A stretch of 64,000 bases of DNA from assembly GCA_029067085.1 (NCBI GenBank), contig JAIEFE010000003.1, positions 1 through 64,000 on the forward strand, given 5' to 3'. The translations under genes and the position numbers were made by a program. Source of the DNA: Lachnospiraceae bacterium. Lineage in GTDB: Bacteria; Bacillota; Clostridia; Lachnospirales; Lachnospiraceae. Below, in pieces: positions 26,879-35,440 of the stretch (the stretch's first letter is position 1; each line of letters starts with the position of its first letter). Under the pieces are notes generated by a model. That model saw only the letters and a list, made by a program, of their open reading frames with translations. It was not told where the DNA came from and did no database searches.

Positions 26879-26907
26879 TTACGAGAAAAACGGCGTTATG
26901 CTAGAAT
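26879..26907 (+). promoter_or_regulatory. Probable promoter of the CarD gene
   Basis: TTACGA (26879-26884), 17 bases, TAGAAT (26902-26907), about 55 bases before the CarD-like start. Confidence 0.5.
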
Positions 26908-26960
26908 GAACTATAGGGGAGTTTGTTGGTAGAGGAGGGCTTGTACTGGGAGGGAACGCC

Positions 26961-27476
26961 ATGTTTGGGAAGGGAGAAATGATCATGTGCGGCGGACACG
27001 GTGTCTGCTGTGTTGTCGACATTACGGGGAATCCGATCGATCGAATGGATACCAAGAAAAAGTATTATATGCTGGAGCCCGTCTTTGAGAAGGCGAGCAC
27101 CGTTTATACGCCTGTCGATAATGACAAAGTCGTCATGCGCAAAATTATGACGAAGGATGAGGCCGAAGTGCTGATCGGGCAGATTCCGGAGATCGAGACC
27201 GTGTGGATTCAGGAGGAAAAGAGCAGGGAGCAGACCTATAAGGAAGCAATCCGCACCTATGATTCCAGAAGTCTGGTGCAGATCATCAAGACGCTCTACC
27301 AGCGCAAGTCAAGCCGCATCAGCGAGGGGAAAAAGGTTCTTTCCTCGGACGAGCAGTATCTGCACAAGGCGGAAGAACTTCTCTACAGCGAGATGTCAGT
27401 GGCGCTCTCCATACCGAAGGACAAGGTAGGATCGCACATTATCAGTACGATCGCGAAGCAGAAGGAAAGCAAATAG
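26961..27476 (+). CDS. CarD/CdnL-family RNA polymerase-binding regulator
   Basis: A 171-residue protein. The N-terminal Tudor-like RNA polymerase interaction domain has the pattern MFGKGEMIMCGGHGVCCVVDI and YYMLEPVF. A basic helical C-terminal domain (about 75-171) follows. CarD family members bind the RNA polymerase beta subunit and stabilise open promoter complexes. The length and domain order match other Clostridial members. It is followed by a compact terminator, so it is probably monocistronic. Confidence 0.88.
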   Translation: MFGKGEMIMCGGHGVCCVVDITGNPIDRMDTKKKYYMLEPVFEKASTVYTPVDNDKVVMRKIMTKDEAEVLIGQIPEIETVWIQEEKSREQTYKEAIRTYDSRSLVQIIKTLYQRKSSRISEGKKVLSSDEQYLHKAEELLYSEMSVALSIPKDKVGSHIISTIAKQKESK

Positions 27477-27489
27477 AAAGAATAGACAG

Positions 27490-27520
27490 AGGCAGAAGAC
27501 GAAAGTTTTCTGCCTTTTTT
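27490..27520 (+). terminator. Terminator after the CarD gene
   Basis: Stem AGGCAGAA/TTCTGCCT (27490-27497 and 27508-27515), then TTTTT. Confidence 0.85.
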
Positions 27521-27545
27521 GCGCGAATGAGCAGAGTCAGAAGAT

Positions 27546-27648
27546 ATGCGTAGAATGGGCCATGCTTGCATGAGTACATTCTACGCATGTCTTATGACGA
27601 GCAACGCGAGCGAGGAATGCGAAGCATTTCGAGCCTGCTCATGAGCAG
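27546..27648. repeat. Cluster of palindromes before the sigma-factor gene
   Basis: Three nested dyads lie here: a perfect 12-bp stem ATGCGTAGAATG / CATTCTACGCAT (27546-27557 and 27577-27588), an imperfect one around GGAATGCGAAGCATTTC (27614-27630), and a perfect 14-base palindrome CTGCTCATGAGCAG (27635-27648) followed by a T run. They may be terminators, operators or a dispersed repeat. Confidence 0.55.
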
Positions 27649-27753
27649 ATGGTTTTTTTCATGGCACCAATCTGCACTTCGAGACGTGTTATAAGTAGAG
27701 AACTCAAAAAACAGTCTGCAGATTGGAAGAGGGAAAGGAGAAACGGCCAATTT

Positions 27754-28206
27754 ATGACAATAGAGGAAGCGGTCAAAAAATACAGCCCCATGCTCTACCG
27801 CATCTGTGTGGTCATGCTTGGCAATGAGGCGGATGCCCAGGATGCGGTGCAGGATACATTTTGCAGGTATCTGGGGCATGCAGGGAAGTTTCGGGATGAG
27901 GAACATGAGAAGGCCTGGCTGATCAAGGTGGCGCAGAACAGATGCCGCGATATGCGGCGGTTTCAACTGAGACATCCGCAGGCGGAACTCTCGGAGGTCA
28001 GTGCAAGCTATGAGAACCCGGAATACAGCGAGGTTTTGGCTGAACTGGTCGCGCTGCCGATGCCTGTCAAGGCTGCAGTGTATCTGCACTACATTGAAGG
28101 ATACAAAACGACAGAGGTGTCGGAAATACTCGGGATTTCTGTGAATGCGGTGAAGAAGAGGCTGCAGAGAGGCAGGGAGATGCTGCGGATCAGGTTGGAG
28201 GAGTAA
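27754..28206 (+). CDS. ECF-type RNA polymerase sigma factor
   Basis: A 150-residue sigma-70 family protein with region 2 (MLYRICVVMLGNEADAQDAVQDTFCRYL) and region 4 (VYLHYIEGYKTTEVSEILGIS, then the recognition helix NAVKKRLQRGREML). Regions 1 and 3 are absent, as in ECF factors. GGAG lies about 13 bases ahead of ATG 27754. The following gene, 52 bases downstream, encodes a single-pass membrane protein in the place usually taken by an anti-sigma factor. The palindromes just upstream could be targets of autoregulation. Confidence 0.9.
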   Translation: MTIEEAVKKYSPMLYRICVVMLGNEADAQDAVQDTFCRYLGHAGKFRDEEHEKAWLIKVAQNRCRDMRRFQLRHPQAELSEVSASYENPEYSEVLAELVALPMPVKAAVYLHYIEGYKTTEVSEILGISVNAVKKRLQRGREMLRIRLEE

Positions 28207-28258
28207 TAAATGTTAGAGGATGCAGCAAATAGTATGATATAAGAAAGGATGATACGAT

Positions 28259-29473
28259 ATGAAGATTACTGATTTACAGAATGCAGTACAGGAGATAGAT
28301 TTCAACGAGGAAAAGCAAGAGGAGATGATCCGGGCACTGAAGGGAGGAAAACGGCGCGGCGGACAGGCAGCCGTTCTGCGAGTTGCGGCTTCCTTTGCGG
28401 TATGTGTTCTGGCGCTTGGCATCTTGAGTGTGCCGGTGCGTGCGGTGGTGAAGTCTCTGGTACAGGAGCGGATGGAAGCGCAGCCGAAGGAGGAGGTCGC
28501 AGAACTCGCGGAGAAGACGCAGAATCAGCTTGCTGAGGCGGACAGCAGGACCAGAGACTATACGGCGGGAGAGAAGGAGCGCAGGGGAAAGCTCTACGCG
28601 CAATATCTGGAGGGACTTTTCCCGACAGGTGAACTGGTGCAGGTTGCCAGTGAGGAAGAGGCTGCAGAGCATGAGTTTTGTTTCCTTTCGACGACTGCCG
28701 TCTTTTATCTGCCTGCGAACCGGGAATTGACGGACGAGGAGATCCTGGAGCAGATTGATTTTGAGAAAAAGCGCGATTATGCCTTGCAGGAGCAACATGC
28801 TGAGGAGATTGCCGAAAGAGAAGCGGAAAAGAAGGAACAGGTGAAAGAGGTAGTTGCTTCCGGCGGCATTAACGAGGAGCAGGCCGTGGAGATTGCCACG
28901 GGATATTTGCAACAGATTTACGGACTTGACGGGAGCGGTATGGAGATAAACCATTATTATGTAAGTGAGGATGACTTCAGGCCGGTTTTCCCCAACTCTT
29001 ACTGCGTGAACTGGAGCGATCTCGGAAATTACAGATATTACTATTTCCATATCGATGCGGCGGACGGCTCACTGCTTTCCTTGTCATACAGTCATGATAT
29101 GAAGGAGAGGATGGCTGAGAGGCCCTCAGTCGCAGAGGCGGCGGATCAAACAGCTTCTGTCAGTGAGCAGGCGGAGCAGTTTTTGACAGAAAAGCTGGAG
29201 CTACAGGAGACTTACGAGGAAATAAAAAGCTACTATCTGGTCAATACGGAGAGTGAAAGGGTTTCCGGATCGGTAGATGTACTGTTTGTCATGGCGGATG
29301 GCACAGCGCGGCAGATCAACTGTACCTGGGACGGCGAGGTGTTTGACTATTCTGTCACGACTCAGGCTCATTACGAAGAGAGTTTGGAGAGCACGGCGTA
29401 TTGGATGGGAAAAGAGTATGAGAGGGATCACGGATACGAAGTAGAGTACAGAATTGAGAGCGTGGTGAATTAA
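28259..29473 (+). CDS. Single-pass membrane protein, putative anti-sigma partner
   Basis: A 404-residue protein with a short cytoplasmic N-terminus (about 1-38), a membrane segment (about 39-60) and a large outer part. The outer part has a long charged helix (about 65-100 and 170-200) and two possible PepSY-like modules (for example EEQAVEIATGYLQQIYG and SEQAEQFLTEKLELQETYEE). There is no zinc-binding HxxxCxxC anti-sigma domain, so its role as an anti-sigma factor is inferred only from its position behind an ECF gene. A terminator follows. Confidence 0.75.
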   Translation: MKITDLQNAVQEIDFNEEKQEEMIRALKGGKRRGGQAAVLRVAASFAVCVLALGILSVPVRAVVKSLVQERMEAQPKEEVAELAEKTQNQLAEADSRTRDYTAGEKERRGKLYAQYLEGLFPTGELVQVASEEEAAEHEFCFLSTTAVFYLPANRELTDEEILEQIDFEKKRDYALQEQHAEEIAEREAEKKEQVKEVVASGGINEEQAVEIATGYLQQIYGLDGSGMEINHYYVSEDDFRPVFPNSYCVNWSDLGNYRYYYFHIDAADGSLLSLSYSHDMKERMAERPSVAEAADQTASVSEQAEQFLTEKLELQETYEEIKSYYLVNTESERVSGSVDVLFVMADGTARQINCTWDGEVFDYSVTTQAHYEESLESTAYWMGKEYERDHGYEVEYRIESVVN

Positions 29474-29513
29474 AAACAGCAATACGGAAAAGGAATTAAG
29501 CACATAAAAATCT

Positions 29514-29545
29514 AAAGCACTCACTTGAATGTGGGTGCTTTTTTC
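29514..29545 (+). terminator. Terminator after the putative anti-sigma gene
   Basis: Stem AAAGCACTCAC / GTGGGTGCTTT (29514-29524 and 29531-29541), then T residues. Confidence 0.8.
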
Positions 29546-29697
29546 TGCTGCCGGAAGTAATAAAAGACTTGATATTTGCAAAGAAATGTATTGATTGAAA
29601 ACTGGATATTGAGTTTTTATTTTGCATTAAAAAATTATGATTTTGTAACGAATTATAGATTAATGTGATATATAAGGTAGAGGAGGTGAGTTAAGGA

Positions 29698-30195
29698 ATG
29701 GATTACTCGGATATGGACATTGTTTATCAGAAGTATTCCAGATTAGTTTATGGCTTTTTATATTCCCATACGCATAATGCCGAATGGTCAGAGGAAATGA
29801 CACAGGAAACTTTTTTGAAGGCAAGTATGTCTATATCACGTTATGATGCTTCTTGTAAACTGTCTGTATGGCTCTGCCAGATTGCAAAGCATATATTATG
29901 GCAGGAACTTCGGAAAAAGAACCGTTTTAAAATGGTGGAACTGACCGATGATCTGCCGGATGTTTCAATGACGGAAGGGGAAACTTTTGTAATTCGGCAG
30001 GAAAATAAGATAGAGCTTTATCAGGCAATACACCATCTGCCGGAACAGGAGAGAGAAGTTGTATTGTATCGTATATGTGGAGAATTGTCTTTCCGCGAAA
30101 TCGGGGAAATAATGGGAAAAAGTGAAAATTGGAGCAGGACTGTGTTTTTCCGTGCCAAACAAAAAATCAGAAAGGAGATCAGTCAGAATGAATGA
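29698..30195 (+). CDS. ECF-type sigma factor with coupled anti-sigma gene
   Basis: A 165-residue sigma-70 family protein: region 2 (SRLVYGFLYSHTHNAEWSEEMTQETFLKA) and region 4 (QEREVVLYRICGELSFREIGEIMGKSENWSRTVFFRAKQKIR). GGAGGTGAGTTAAGGA precedes the ATG. Its last eight bases overlap the zinc-finger anti-sigma gene, a standard arrangement for translationally coupled sigma/anti-sigma pairs. It presumably directs its own operon; no promoter consensus was deduced. Confidence 0.92.
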   Translation: MDYSDMDIVYQKYSRLVYGFLYSHTHNAEWSEEMTQETFLKASMSISRYDASCKLSVWLCQIAKHILWQELRKKNRFKMVELTDDLPDVSMTEGETFVIRQENKIELYQAIHHLPEQEREVVLYRICGELSFREIGEIMGKSENWSRTVFFRAKQKIRKEISQNE

Positions 30196-31126
30196 CAAAT
30201 ACAACTGTGATGTGATACGGGATCTTCTTCCCGGCTACATTGACAATATTTTGAGCGACACAGGAAGTGAACTGGTGAAAAAGCATTTAGGGGAATGTGA
30301 GGAATGCCGTAAAATTTATACGGAAATGGAGGAAGGTATCGGAAAAGATGATTGCTCTGCAGATGATGCGATCGTCGTGGACGCATTAAAAAAGATACGA
30401 AAACGCACGAATCATCTGAAAATAACCATAGGATTACTGGTGGGTATTCTGTTTGTGTTCCTGTTATCTTTTGCCCTTAAAATCTATGTGATCGGCAAAC
30501 CGCTTGGAACAGGATATATGTCCATACCAGACGTCATATATAATGAAGAAACAGGCCAGCTTACTGTGAATGGAAGAATAAATCTGTATTCCTTCCACGT
30601 CAGTAAAGTGGTGTGGGAAGAAGATGAGAATGATCCAAATACTGTGAATGTGATAGTTTATTATGCGGAAACAATTCCTTTTGCAAAAGATAAGACTGAT
30701 TTTTCTGTTGTAATTCCTAATATAAAAGGAAAAAAGGTTTACCTTGCCTGCCCGGAATATGATCGAATGGAAATATATGACTGGCGGACATATCACTATG
30801 AGGAAGTAGAAAATTTGAAAAATAAAATATACGGCAAAATACCGGAACTTGACGAAAAAACGGACGCTTTAAACTGTATGCAGGGAATAACAACAGTGGA
30901 AGGCATAGAGGGAATTAGTTTCAGTGTGGATTTTATATATGGGAAAGACGCATCTTACTGGTGGTTTAATGGTATGCTGACAACGGATGGAGAATTTGTA
31001 CCGGCAGATTTTGAAATATGGATTTCTCTTCAAGAACCCCATAAAATTCTTATCTATGACTATCAGACAGGTGAATATATTGATGATTTTTCTGTTATAT
31101 CAGACAGAAAGCCGGCGAAGAGATGA
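30188..31126 (+). CDS. Zinc-finger anti-sigma factor, membrane-bound
   Basis: A 312-residue single-pass protein from ATG 30188. The N-terminal ZAS/HC2-like domain has the motif H-x3-C-x2-C (KKHLGECEECRK, about residues 37-46) preceded by CDVIRDLLPGYIDN. A membrane segment lies at about 77-100, and the outer 210 residues form a domain of unknown ligand. Such proteins hold the cognate sigma factor at the membrane until a signal releases it. The chosen start overlaps the sigma gene by eight bases; the longer frame upstream lies within the sigma gene. Confidence 0.88.
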   Translation: MNDKYNCDVIRDLLPGYIDNILSDTGSELVKKHLGECEECRKIYTEMEEGIGKDDCSADDAIVVDALKKIRKRTNHLKITIGLLVGILFVFLLSFALKIYVIGKPLGTGYMSIPDVIYNEETGQLTVNGRINLYSFHVSKVVWEEDENDPNTVNVIVYYAETIPFAKDKTDFSVVIPNIKGKKVYLACPEYDRMEIYDWRTYHYEEVENLKNKIYGKIPELDEKTDALNCMQGITTVEGIEGISFSVDFIYGKDASYWWFNGMLTTDGEFVPADFEIWISLQEPHKILIYDYQTGEYIDDFSVISDRKPAKR

Positions 31127-31136
31127 TTCCTCTTGG

Positions 31137-31206
31137 TTGTAAATACGAGAATTTTTTGTATAATTAAAGTGTGGCAAAAGTAAGCTGTATCGTATCTTTT
31201 GCCACA
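31137..31206 (+). promoter_or_regulatory. Promoter followed by a strong hairpin
   Basis: TTGTAA (31137-31142), 16 bases, TATAAT (31159-31164). A perfect 11-bp stem TGTGGCAAAAG / CTTTTGCCACA (31170-31180 and 31196-31206) begins right where the transcript should start. The leader to the next gene is about 200 bases long. Confidence 0.5.
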
Positions 31207-31378
31207 GATTTTAAGAAATCGAAGTGATTAAGCGCAGGACGATGCGACGTTAATGATTGCTCTTTTTAATGGAATATGATGTCCTCTTTGAAGGCGATGT
31301 ACTCGTGTCATAGATGAAAAATTAGTACGGGAGATTATCCTTATGTAATGGCACTGCGTGACTGTTGGAGGGTAAAAG

Positions 31379-31972
31379 ATGAAGTTAAGATATAGTAGAG
31401 TGCTTGTGTTATTGCTCCTGCTGTTATTGGTGTCGTGTGCTTCTGGTGAAAAACATGACGCATATCGTCGGGGAGGCGTGAATTTATTTATTGATGGTGA
31501 AAAATATATCGAGACGGAGGGGCTCTATAAGGAATCGTATAAAAAAATATGCAAAACATCTGATGGATTTGCTCTTTATGAGGTGGTGGGAGATAAGGAG
31601 CGTAATTATGTGGTATGCCGTGCTTATTGGGACGCAAGACTGTTTGTTAAAGAATCGTACACGCCGGACAGAACCGTCGTAAGTGCTGTATGTTTTGGTG
31701 GGAATAGAGATTATATTTATGATGAAGAAATCATTGACTGTGTATTATCACTTGAGTCCAATGAGGATTTTTTTAATGAAAATGATGATATGATGGAAAG
31801 CCGAGACAAAGAAAAAGTAATATACATTATGTACGGGGATGAAGCGGTTGGGGAACGTGTAGGTTATGTTTTTCTGCATGAGGAACAATACATGTACTAT
31901 AGTTGTAGCAAACGGATGGTGACAGTACTTACAGACGACCAGCGTGATCTGATTCAAGAATACTTACTATGA
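31379..31972 (+). CDS. Small lipoprotein of unknown function
   Basis: A 197-residue exported protein with a type II signal peptide: a poly-Leu hydrophobic core ending LLVSC, with Cys20 lipidated. The mature part has no motif I recognise. It contains several Tyr-rich strands (YIYDEEIIDCVLSLESNED, EEQYMYYSCSKRM) and two further cysteines. TTGGAGGGTAAAAG precedes the ATG. It is monocistronic, with a strong terminator behind it and a long structured leader in front. Confidence 0.75.
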   Translation: MKLRYSRVLVLLLLLLLVSCASGEKHDAYRRGGVNLFIDGEKYIETEGLYKESYKKICKTSDGFALYEVVGDKERNYVVCRAYWDARLFVKESYTPDRTVVSAVCFGGNRDYIYDEEIIDCVLSLESNEDFFNENDDMMESRDKEKVIYIMYGDEAVGERVGYVFLHEEQYMYYSCSKRMVTVLTDDQRDLIQEYLL

Positions 31973-31999
31973 GTTTTTGGGGGATTGGAGTCAGAGACT

Positions 32000-32046
32000 G
32001 CCGCTCCATAACTGGAAATTAGTTATGGAGCGGCGCTCCTTTTTTA
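32000..32046 (+). terminator. Terminator after the lipoprotein gene
   Basis: A perfect 14-bp stem GCCGCTCCATAACT / AGTTATGGAGCGGC (32000-32013 and 32021-32034) followed by an interrupted T run. Confidence 0.9.
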
Positions 32047-32066
32047 TAGTAAAATATGAAAATCTA

Positions 32067-32336
32067 TTACTTGTGCTGCGGATGTGCGCCGATCTTGTTG
32101 ATTGCAGTCATTACAGTAGCAAGGATTTCCACTTCATTCTGAGGTTGGTAGTTGTTTAGCTTCTGAAAGAGCGCGCCCGTATCCGTACGCACATATTGAG
32201 GGGAAAGCCTGTTCAGCGCAAAGGACATCATGTCCAACTTGCAGTTATCGCAAGAACAAACCTCCGGCATTGTGGGCAGCAGCTTATTGAGCTGATACTC
32301 CACCGCATCTTCCATGATATTACGTAAGCCTTCCAT
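32067..32336 (-). CDS. ComFB-family protein
   Basis: An 89-residue protein. The segment CSCDNCKLDMMSFALNRLSP (Cys27, Cys29, Cys32) matches the late competence ComFB family, small proteins with a conserved cysteine cluster. In some bacteria they act in competence or as cyclic-nucleotide-responsive regulators; no competence genes are nearby here. GGGAGG precedes the chosen ATG at 32336; the frame continues upstream to 32363. Confidence 0.8.
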   Translation of the reverse strand: MEGLRNIMEDAVEYQLNKLLPTMPEVCSCDNCKLDMMSFALNRLSPQYVRTDTGALFQKLNNYQPQNEVEILATVMTAINKIGAHPQHK

Positions 32337-32417
32337 TTCCAACCTCCCAAATATGCTAGACATATCTATTTTAGTACATTTTTCCTAAAGAATCAATCTT
32401 TTTCCTGCTATTTATGC

Positions 32418-32443
32418 AAAAATTGCCCGTGCTTGCAATTTTT
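32418..32443. terminator. Symmetrical hairpin between divergent genes
   Basis: A 9-bp stem AAAAATTGC / GCAATTTTT (32418-32426 and 32435-32443). It lies in the divergent region between comFB and the permease gene and could be a leader structure of the latter. Confidence 0.4.
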
Positions 32444-32483
32444 CAATAGAACGGGTATCATAAACAGGAAAGAAGGCTTACCC

Positions 32484-33326
32484 ATGATTTTAGATGTGTT
32501 GTATGACAGTTTGATAGACAGCTTACGGCTCCTGCCTTTTCTTTTTTTGACCTATCTGGCGATGGAGTGTCTGGAGCACTGGACGGGAGGAAGGATGCAG
32601 GAGATCGTCAGACGGTCGGGCAAGGCAGGCCCAGCCATCGGCGGTCTTTTGGGAATCTTTCCGCAGTGCGGCTTTTCCACGGCAGCGGCGAATCTCTATG
32701 CGGGCAGAATCATCACTCTGGGGACGCTTCTGGCCGTCTTTTTGTCCACTTCTGACGAGATGCTTCCTGTTATGATTTCCGAGAATGCGGGGATTTCCCT
32801 GATCGCAAAGCTCCTATTCACTAAGATCGTTTTTGCGGTGGCGGTGGGATTTTTGGCGGATCTTCTCTTTCGGGGTAAGGAGGAACCGCGGATCGAGCAT
32901 TTGTGCGAGAAGCATCACTGCCACTGCGAGAAGGGAATCTGGCGGTCAGCTGCGAGTCATACCTGGAAAATTTTCTTATATATCGTGGCGGTTTCCCTGA
33001 TATTAAACTATGCGATTGCAATGATCGGTGAAGAAAGGCTTGCGGCGCTGATCTCAGACAGACCGGTACTGGGGCTTTTTGCGGCTGCGTTTGTGGGGAT
33101 GATCCCAAACTGTGCATCCTCCGTTGTTCTGACACATCTCTACCTGGAGGGTGTTCTGGAGGCGGGGCCTTTACTTTCCGGGCTTCTTGCCGGTTCCGGG
33201 GTGGGGTATCTGGTGCTGATTCGGGTAAATGAGGATAAAAAAGATAATCTGCGGATTTTTGCGCTGCTGTATGGAGTCGGTGTGGCGGCGGGTGCGCTGA
33301 TAGAGGTTTTGGGGCTGAAATTTTAG
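32484..33326 (+). CDS. Heavy-metal/manganese efflux permease (ArsP_2-like)
   Basis: A 280-residue polytopic protein with about eight membrane segments. It resembles the family of putative 10-TM heavy-metal exporters often annotated as manganese transporters. Conserved features are GIFPQCGFSTAAANLYAG in the first half and VGMIPNCASSVVLTHLYLEG in the second, a pseudo-symmetrical pair. A His/Cys-rich cytoplasmic loop (EHLCEKHHCHCEKG, about residues 134-147) is a plausible metal sensor or chelator. The ion cannot be fixed from sequence. The start at ATG 32484 follows GAAAGAAGG. Confidence 0.8.
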   Translation: MILDVLYDSLIDSLRLLPFLFLTYLAMECLEHWTGGRMQEIVRRSGKAGPAIGGLLGIFPQCGFSTAAANLYAGRIITLGTLLAVFLSTSDEMLPVMISENAGISLIAKLLFTKIVFAVAVGFLADLLFRGKEEPRIEHLCEKHHCHCEKGIWRSAASHTWKIFLYIVAVSLILNYAIAMIGEERLAALISDRPVLGLFAAAFVGMIPNCASSVVLTHLYLEGVLEAGPLLSGLLAGSGVGYLVLIRVNEDKKDNLRIFALLYGVGVAAGALIEVLGLKF

Positions 33327-33344
33327 CGCATGGCTGAGCTGGTG

Positions 33345-33395
33345 AAATAAAAAAAGAACCGTCCCCAGAGCTCTTACGTCTCCAAAAACAGTTCT
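33345..33395 (-). terminator. Terminator of the tRNA-Lys gene
   Basis: A 16-bp stem, several pairs being G-U (33355-33370 with 33380-33395), followed on the minus strand by TTTTTTTATT. It lies seven bases past the tRNA 3' end. Confidence 0.85.
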
Positions 33396-33401
33396 TCCAA
33401 G

Positions 33402-33474
33402 TGCACCGCCAGGGGCTCGAACCCTGGACACCCTGATTAAGAGTCAGGTGCTCTACCAACTGAGCTAGCGGTGC
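33402..33474 (-). tRNA. tRNA-Lys (anticodon CUU)
   Basis: A 73-base tRNA on the minus strand: acceptor arms GCACCGC/GCGGTGC, D arm AGCTCAGTTGGTAGAGC, anticodon stem-loop CTGACTCTTAATCAG (CUU, lysine), TPsiC arm CCAGGGTTCGAGCCCTGG-like, and discriminator A. CCA is not encoded. Confidence 0.97.
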
Positions 33475-33491
33475 TTGTCAACGCAAAAGTT

Positions 33492-33520
33492 ATTATAGTA
33501 TAATGTTTTCCGTAATGCAA
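33492..33520 (-). promoter_or_regulatory. Promoter of tRNA-Lys
   Basis: On the minus strand: TTGCAT (33520-33515), 17 bases, TATAAT (33497-33492). The -10 hexamer is perfect and sits about 18 bases ahead of the mature 5' end. Confidence 0.8.
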
Positions 33521-33579
33521 GCATTTTTTTCATAAAAATTTAAGAATCTTTCAGAAAGCAGCGGAAAGGGGACAGATAC

Positions 33580-34350
33580 ATGATTTTTGAAAGTCACGCG
33601 CATTATGACGACGAAGTTTTTGATGAGGACAGGGAAGCGCTGTTTTCGTCCCTGCAGGAGCATGGGATCAGCACAGTGGTAAACATCGGCGCGAGCCTTT
33701 CCGGAAGTGAAGCGACAGTGAAGCTGGCTGAACAATACCCCTTCATCTACGGGGCGGTGGGGGTACATCCCAGCGAAGTCGAGGAACTGAACGAGGAGAA
33801 TTTTGCGCGTCTGAGGACAATGTGCTTCCATGAAAAGATTGTGGCGGTGGGGGAGACGGGGCTTGACTATCACTATCCGGAGCCTGAAACTGCTCTGCAA
33901 AAGGCATGGTTTGAGAGGCAGCTTCTATTGGCGCGTGAGACAGAACTTCCTGTCATCATTCATTCCAGAGAGGCCGCAAAAGATACGCTGGATATCATGC
34001 AGTCTCTTCACGCGGAGGAGATCGGCGGTGTGGTGCATTGCTTTTCCTACACGAAAGAGGTGGCGCGGGAATACTTGAATATGGACTTTTACTTCGGCAT
34101 CGGCGGCGTGATCACCTTTCAAAACGCGAAGAAGCTGAAGGAGGCAGTGGCTTATATTCCGATGGAGAGGATTCTTTTGGAGACGGACAGTCCCTACCTT
34201 GCACCGGAGCCGCACCGCGGCAAACGCAATTCTTCCCTGAATCTCCCCTATGTGGTGGAGGCGATCGCACAGCTGAAGGGTATTTCCTGTGAGGAAGTGG
34301 AGAGGATTACGGAGGAGAACGCGAAACGGCTTTTTGGATTGCAGACGTAA
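33580..34350 (+). CDS. tatD: TatD-family metal-dependent DNase
   Basis: A 256-residue TIM-barrel hydrolase. Metal ligands are visible in order: HxH (H6, H8 in ESHAHYDD), E in GETGLDYH (about residue 91), H in VIIHSRE (about 127), H in GVVHCFSYT (about 152) and D in LLETDSPYL (about 203). TatD enzymes are 3'-5' exonucleases or D-tyrosyl-tRNA-type hydrolases acting in the cytoplasm. It is followed 34 bases later by rsmA, a common Firmicute neighbourhood; rnmV, often present between them, is absent here. Confidence 0.93.
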   Translation: MIFESHAHYDDEVFDEDREALFSSLQEHGISTVVNIGASLSGSEATVKLAEQYPFIYGAVGVHPSEVEELNEENFARLRTMCFHEKIVAVGETGLDYHYPEPETALQKAWFERQLLLARETELPVIIHSREAAKDTLDIMQSLHAEEIGGVVHCFSYTKEVAREYLNMDFYFGIGGVITFQNAKKLKEAVAYIPMERILLETDSPYLAPEPHRGKRNSSLNLPYVVEAIAQLKGISCEEVERITEENAKRLFGLQT

Positions 34351-34384
34351 GGCGCATGAAGCCACAGAAGAAAGAGGTGCTTTC

Positions 34385-35263
34385 ATGGCGAATTTGGGAA
34401 ATTATACAAACACTTCGGAGATTTTGCGCAAATATCAGTTTCGCATGCAGAAGAAATACGGCCAGAATTTTCTGATCGATGCCAATATTCTGACAAAGAT
34501 TGTGGAGGCGGCACAGATCACGGGCGAGGACTGCGTGTTGGAGATCGGTCCGGGCATCGGCACAATGACGCAATATTTAGCGGAGGCGGCGGGCCGGGTT
34601 ATCGCCGTGGAGATTGACAGAGAACTGATACCGATTTTGGAGGAGACACTTTCGCCCTACGACAACGTTACGCTTCTGTGTGAGGATATTCTGAAAGTGG
34701 ACTTGACTAAACTAGTCAATGAAAATGACTGCGGTTCCATCAAGGTGGTGGCAAACCTTCCTTATTATATCACGACGCCTATTATCATGGCGCTTTTTGA
34801 GAGTCACATACCTTTGTCGAGCATTACGGTGATGGTGCAGAGTGAAGTGGCGGATCGTATGCAGACGGGACCCGGCACGAAGGACTACGGTGCACTTTCT
34901 CTGGCGGTGCAGTATTACGCGAAGCCGGAGATCGTGGCCAGAGTGCCGGCTTCCTGCTTTACTCCCCGCCCGAATGTGGACAGTACGGTGGTGCGCCTGA
35001 ATAAGCATGAAAAGCCTCCTGTCGAAGTGGAGGACGAGGAGTGGCTCTTCGCGCTGATTCGGGCATCTTTTAACCAGAGGCGAAAAACACTGGCAAACGG
35101 CCTTGCAAATGCAGGCGGGCTGGGGATTAGCAGAGGACAGGTGGAGTTTGTTTTGGAGGAGATGGGACTGTCTAAAACAGTGCGCGGCGAAACGTTTACA
35201 TTAGAACGGTTCGCGGATTTTTCCAACCGCCTTTTGCACATCAGAAACAAGAGCGGATTTTGA
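34385..35263 (+). CDS. rsmA: 16S rRNA dimethyladenosine transferase RsmA (KsgA)
   Basis: A 292-residue enzyme that dimethylates two adjacent adenosines near the 3' end of 16S rRNA during small-subunit maturation. SAM-binding motif I is VLEIGPGIGTMT (about residues 56-67), and the catalytic motif IV is NLPYYITTP (about 124-132), both canonical. A C-terminal helical domain (about 200-292) completes the fold. The start at ATG 34385 follows AAAGAGGTG; the open frame extends upstream into tatD but those residues do not fit the family. Confidence 0.96.
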   Translation: MANLGNYTNTSEILRKYQFRMQKKYGQNFLIDANILTKIVEAAQITGEDCVLEIGPGIGTMTQYLAEAAGRVIAVEIDRELIPILEETLSPYDNVTLLCEDILKVDLTKLVNENDCGSIKVVANLPYYITTPIIMALFESHIPLSSITVMVQSEVADRMQTGPGTKDYGALSLAVQYYAKPEIVARVPASCFTPRPNVDSTVVRLNKHEKPPVEVEDEEWLFALIRASFNQRRKTLANGLANAGGLGISRGQVEFVLEEMGLSKTVRGETFTLERFADFSNRLLHIRNKSGF

Positions 35264-35345
35264 TCGGAGATACAAGATAAAGGTGTTTTTTGGATAAGTA
35301 ACTCCATATATTGGGAATAGAGGTGCTTTTTTTCATCGGAATTTG

Positions 35346-35374
35346 TTTACATTGACGAGGGACTATGGTAAACT
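35346..35374 (+). promoter_or_regulatory. Probable promoter of the TPR/AAA-like gene
   Basis: TTTACA (35346-35351), 17 bases, TAAACT (35369-35374). Confidence 0.5.
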
Positions 35375-35440
35375 GAAACAGATACTAGGGTCATTGTGTA
35401 GACAAAAGAAACTGTAAAGTACGTTGATGAGGTGAGTACC

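Noticed and set aside
32364-32483. Possible manganese riboswitch ahead of the metal-efflux permease
   Set aside because: Only one simple hairpin is present; the conserved yybP-ykoY core is not visible.
33171-33459. Minus-strand ORFs of 86-212 codons across the tRNA-Lys gene and permease 3' end
   Set aside because: They read through a clear tRNA and its terminator, lack ribosome binding sites and show no family pattern.
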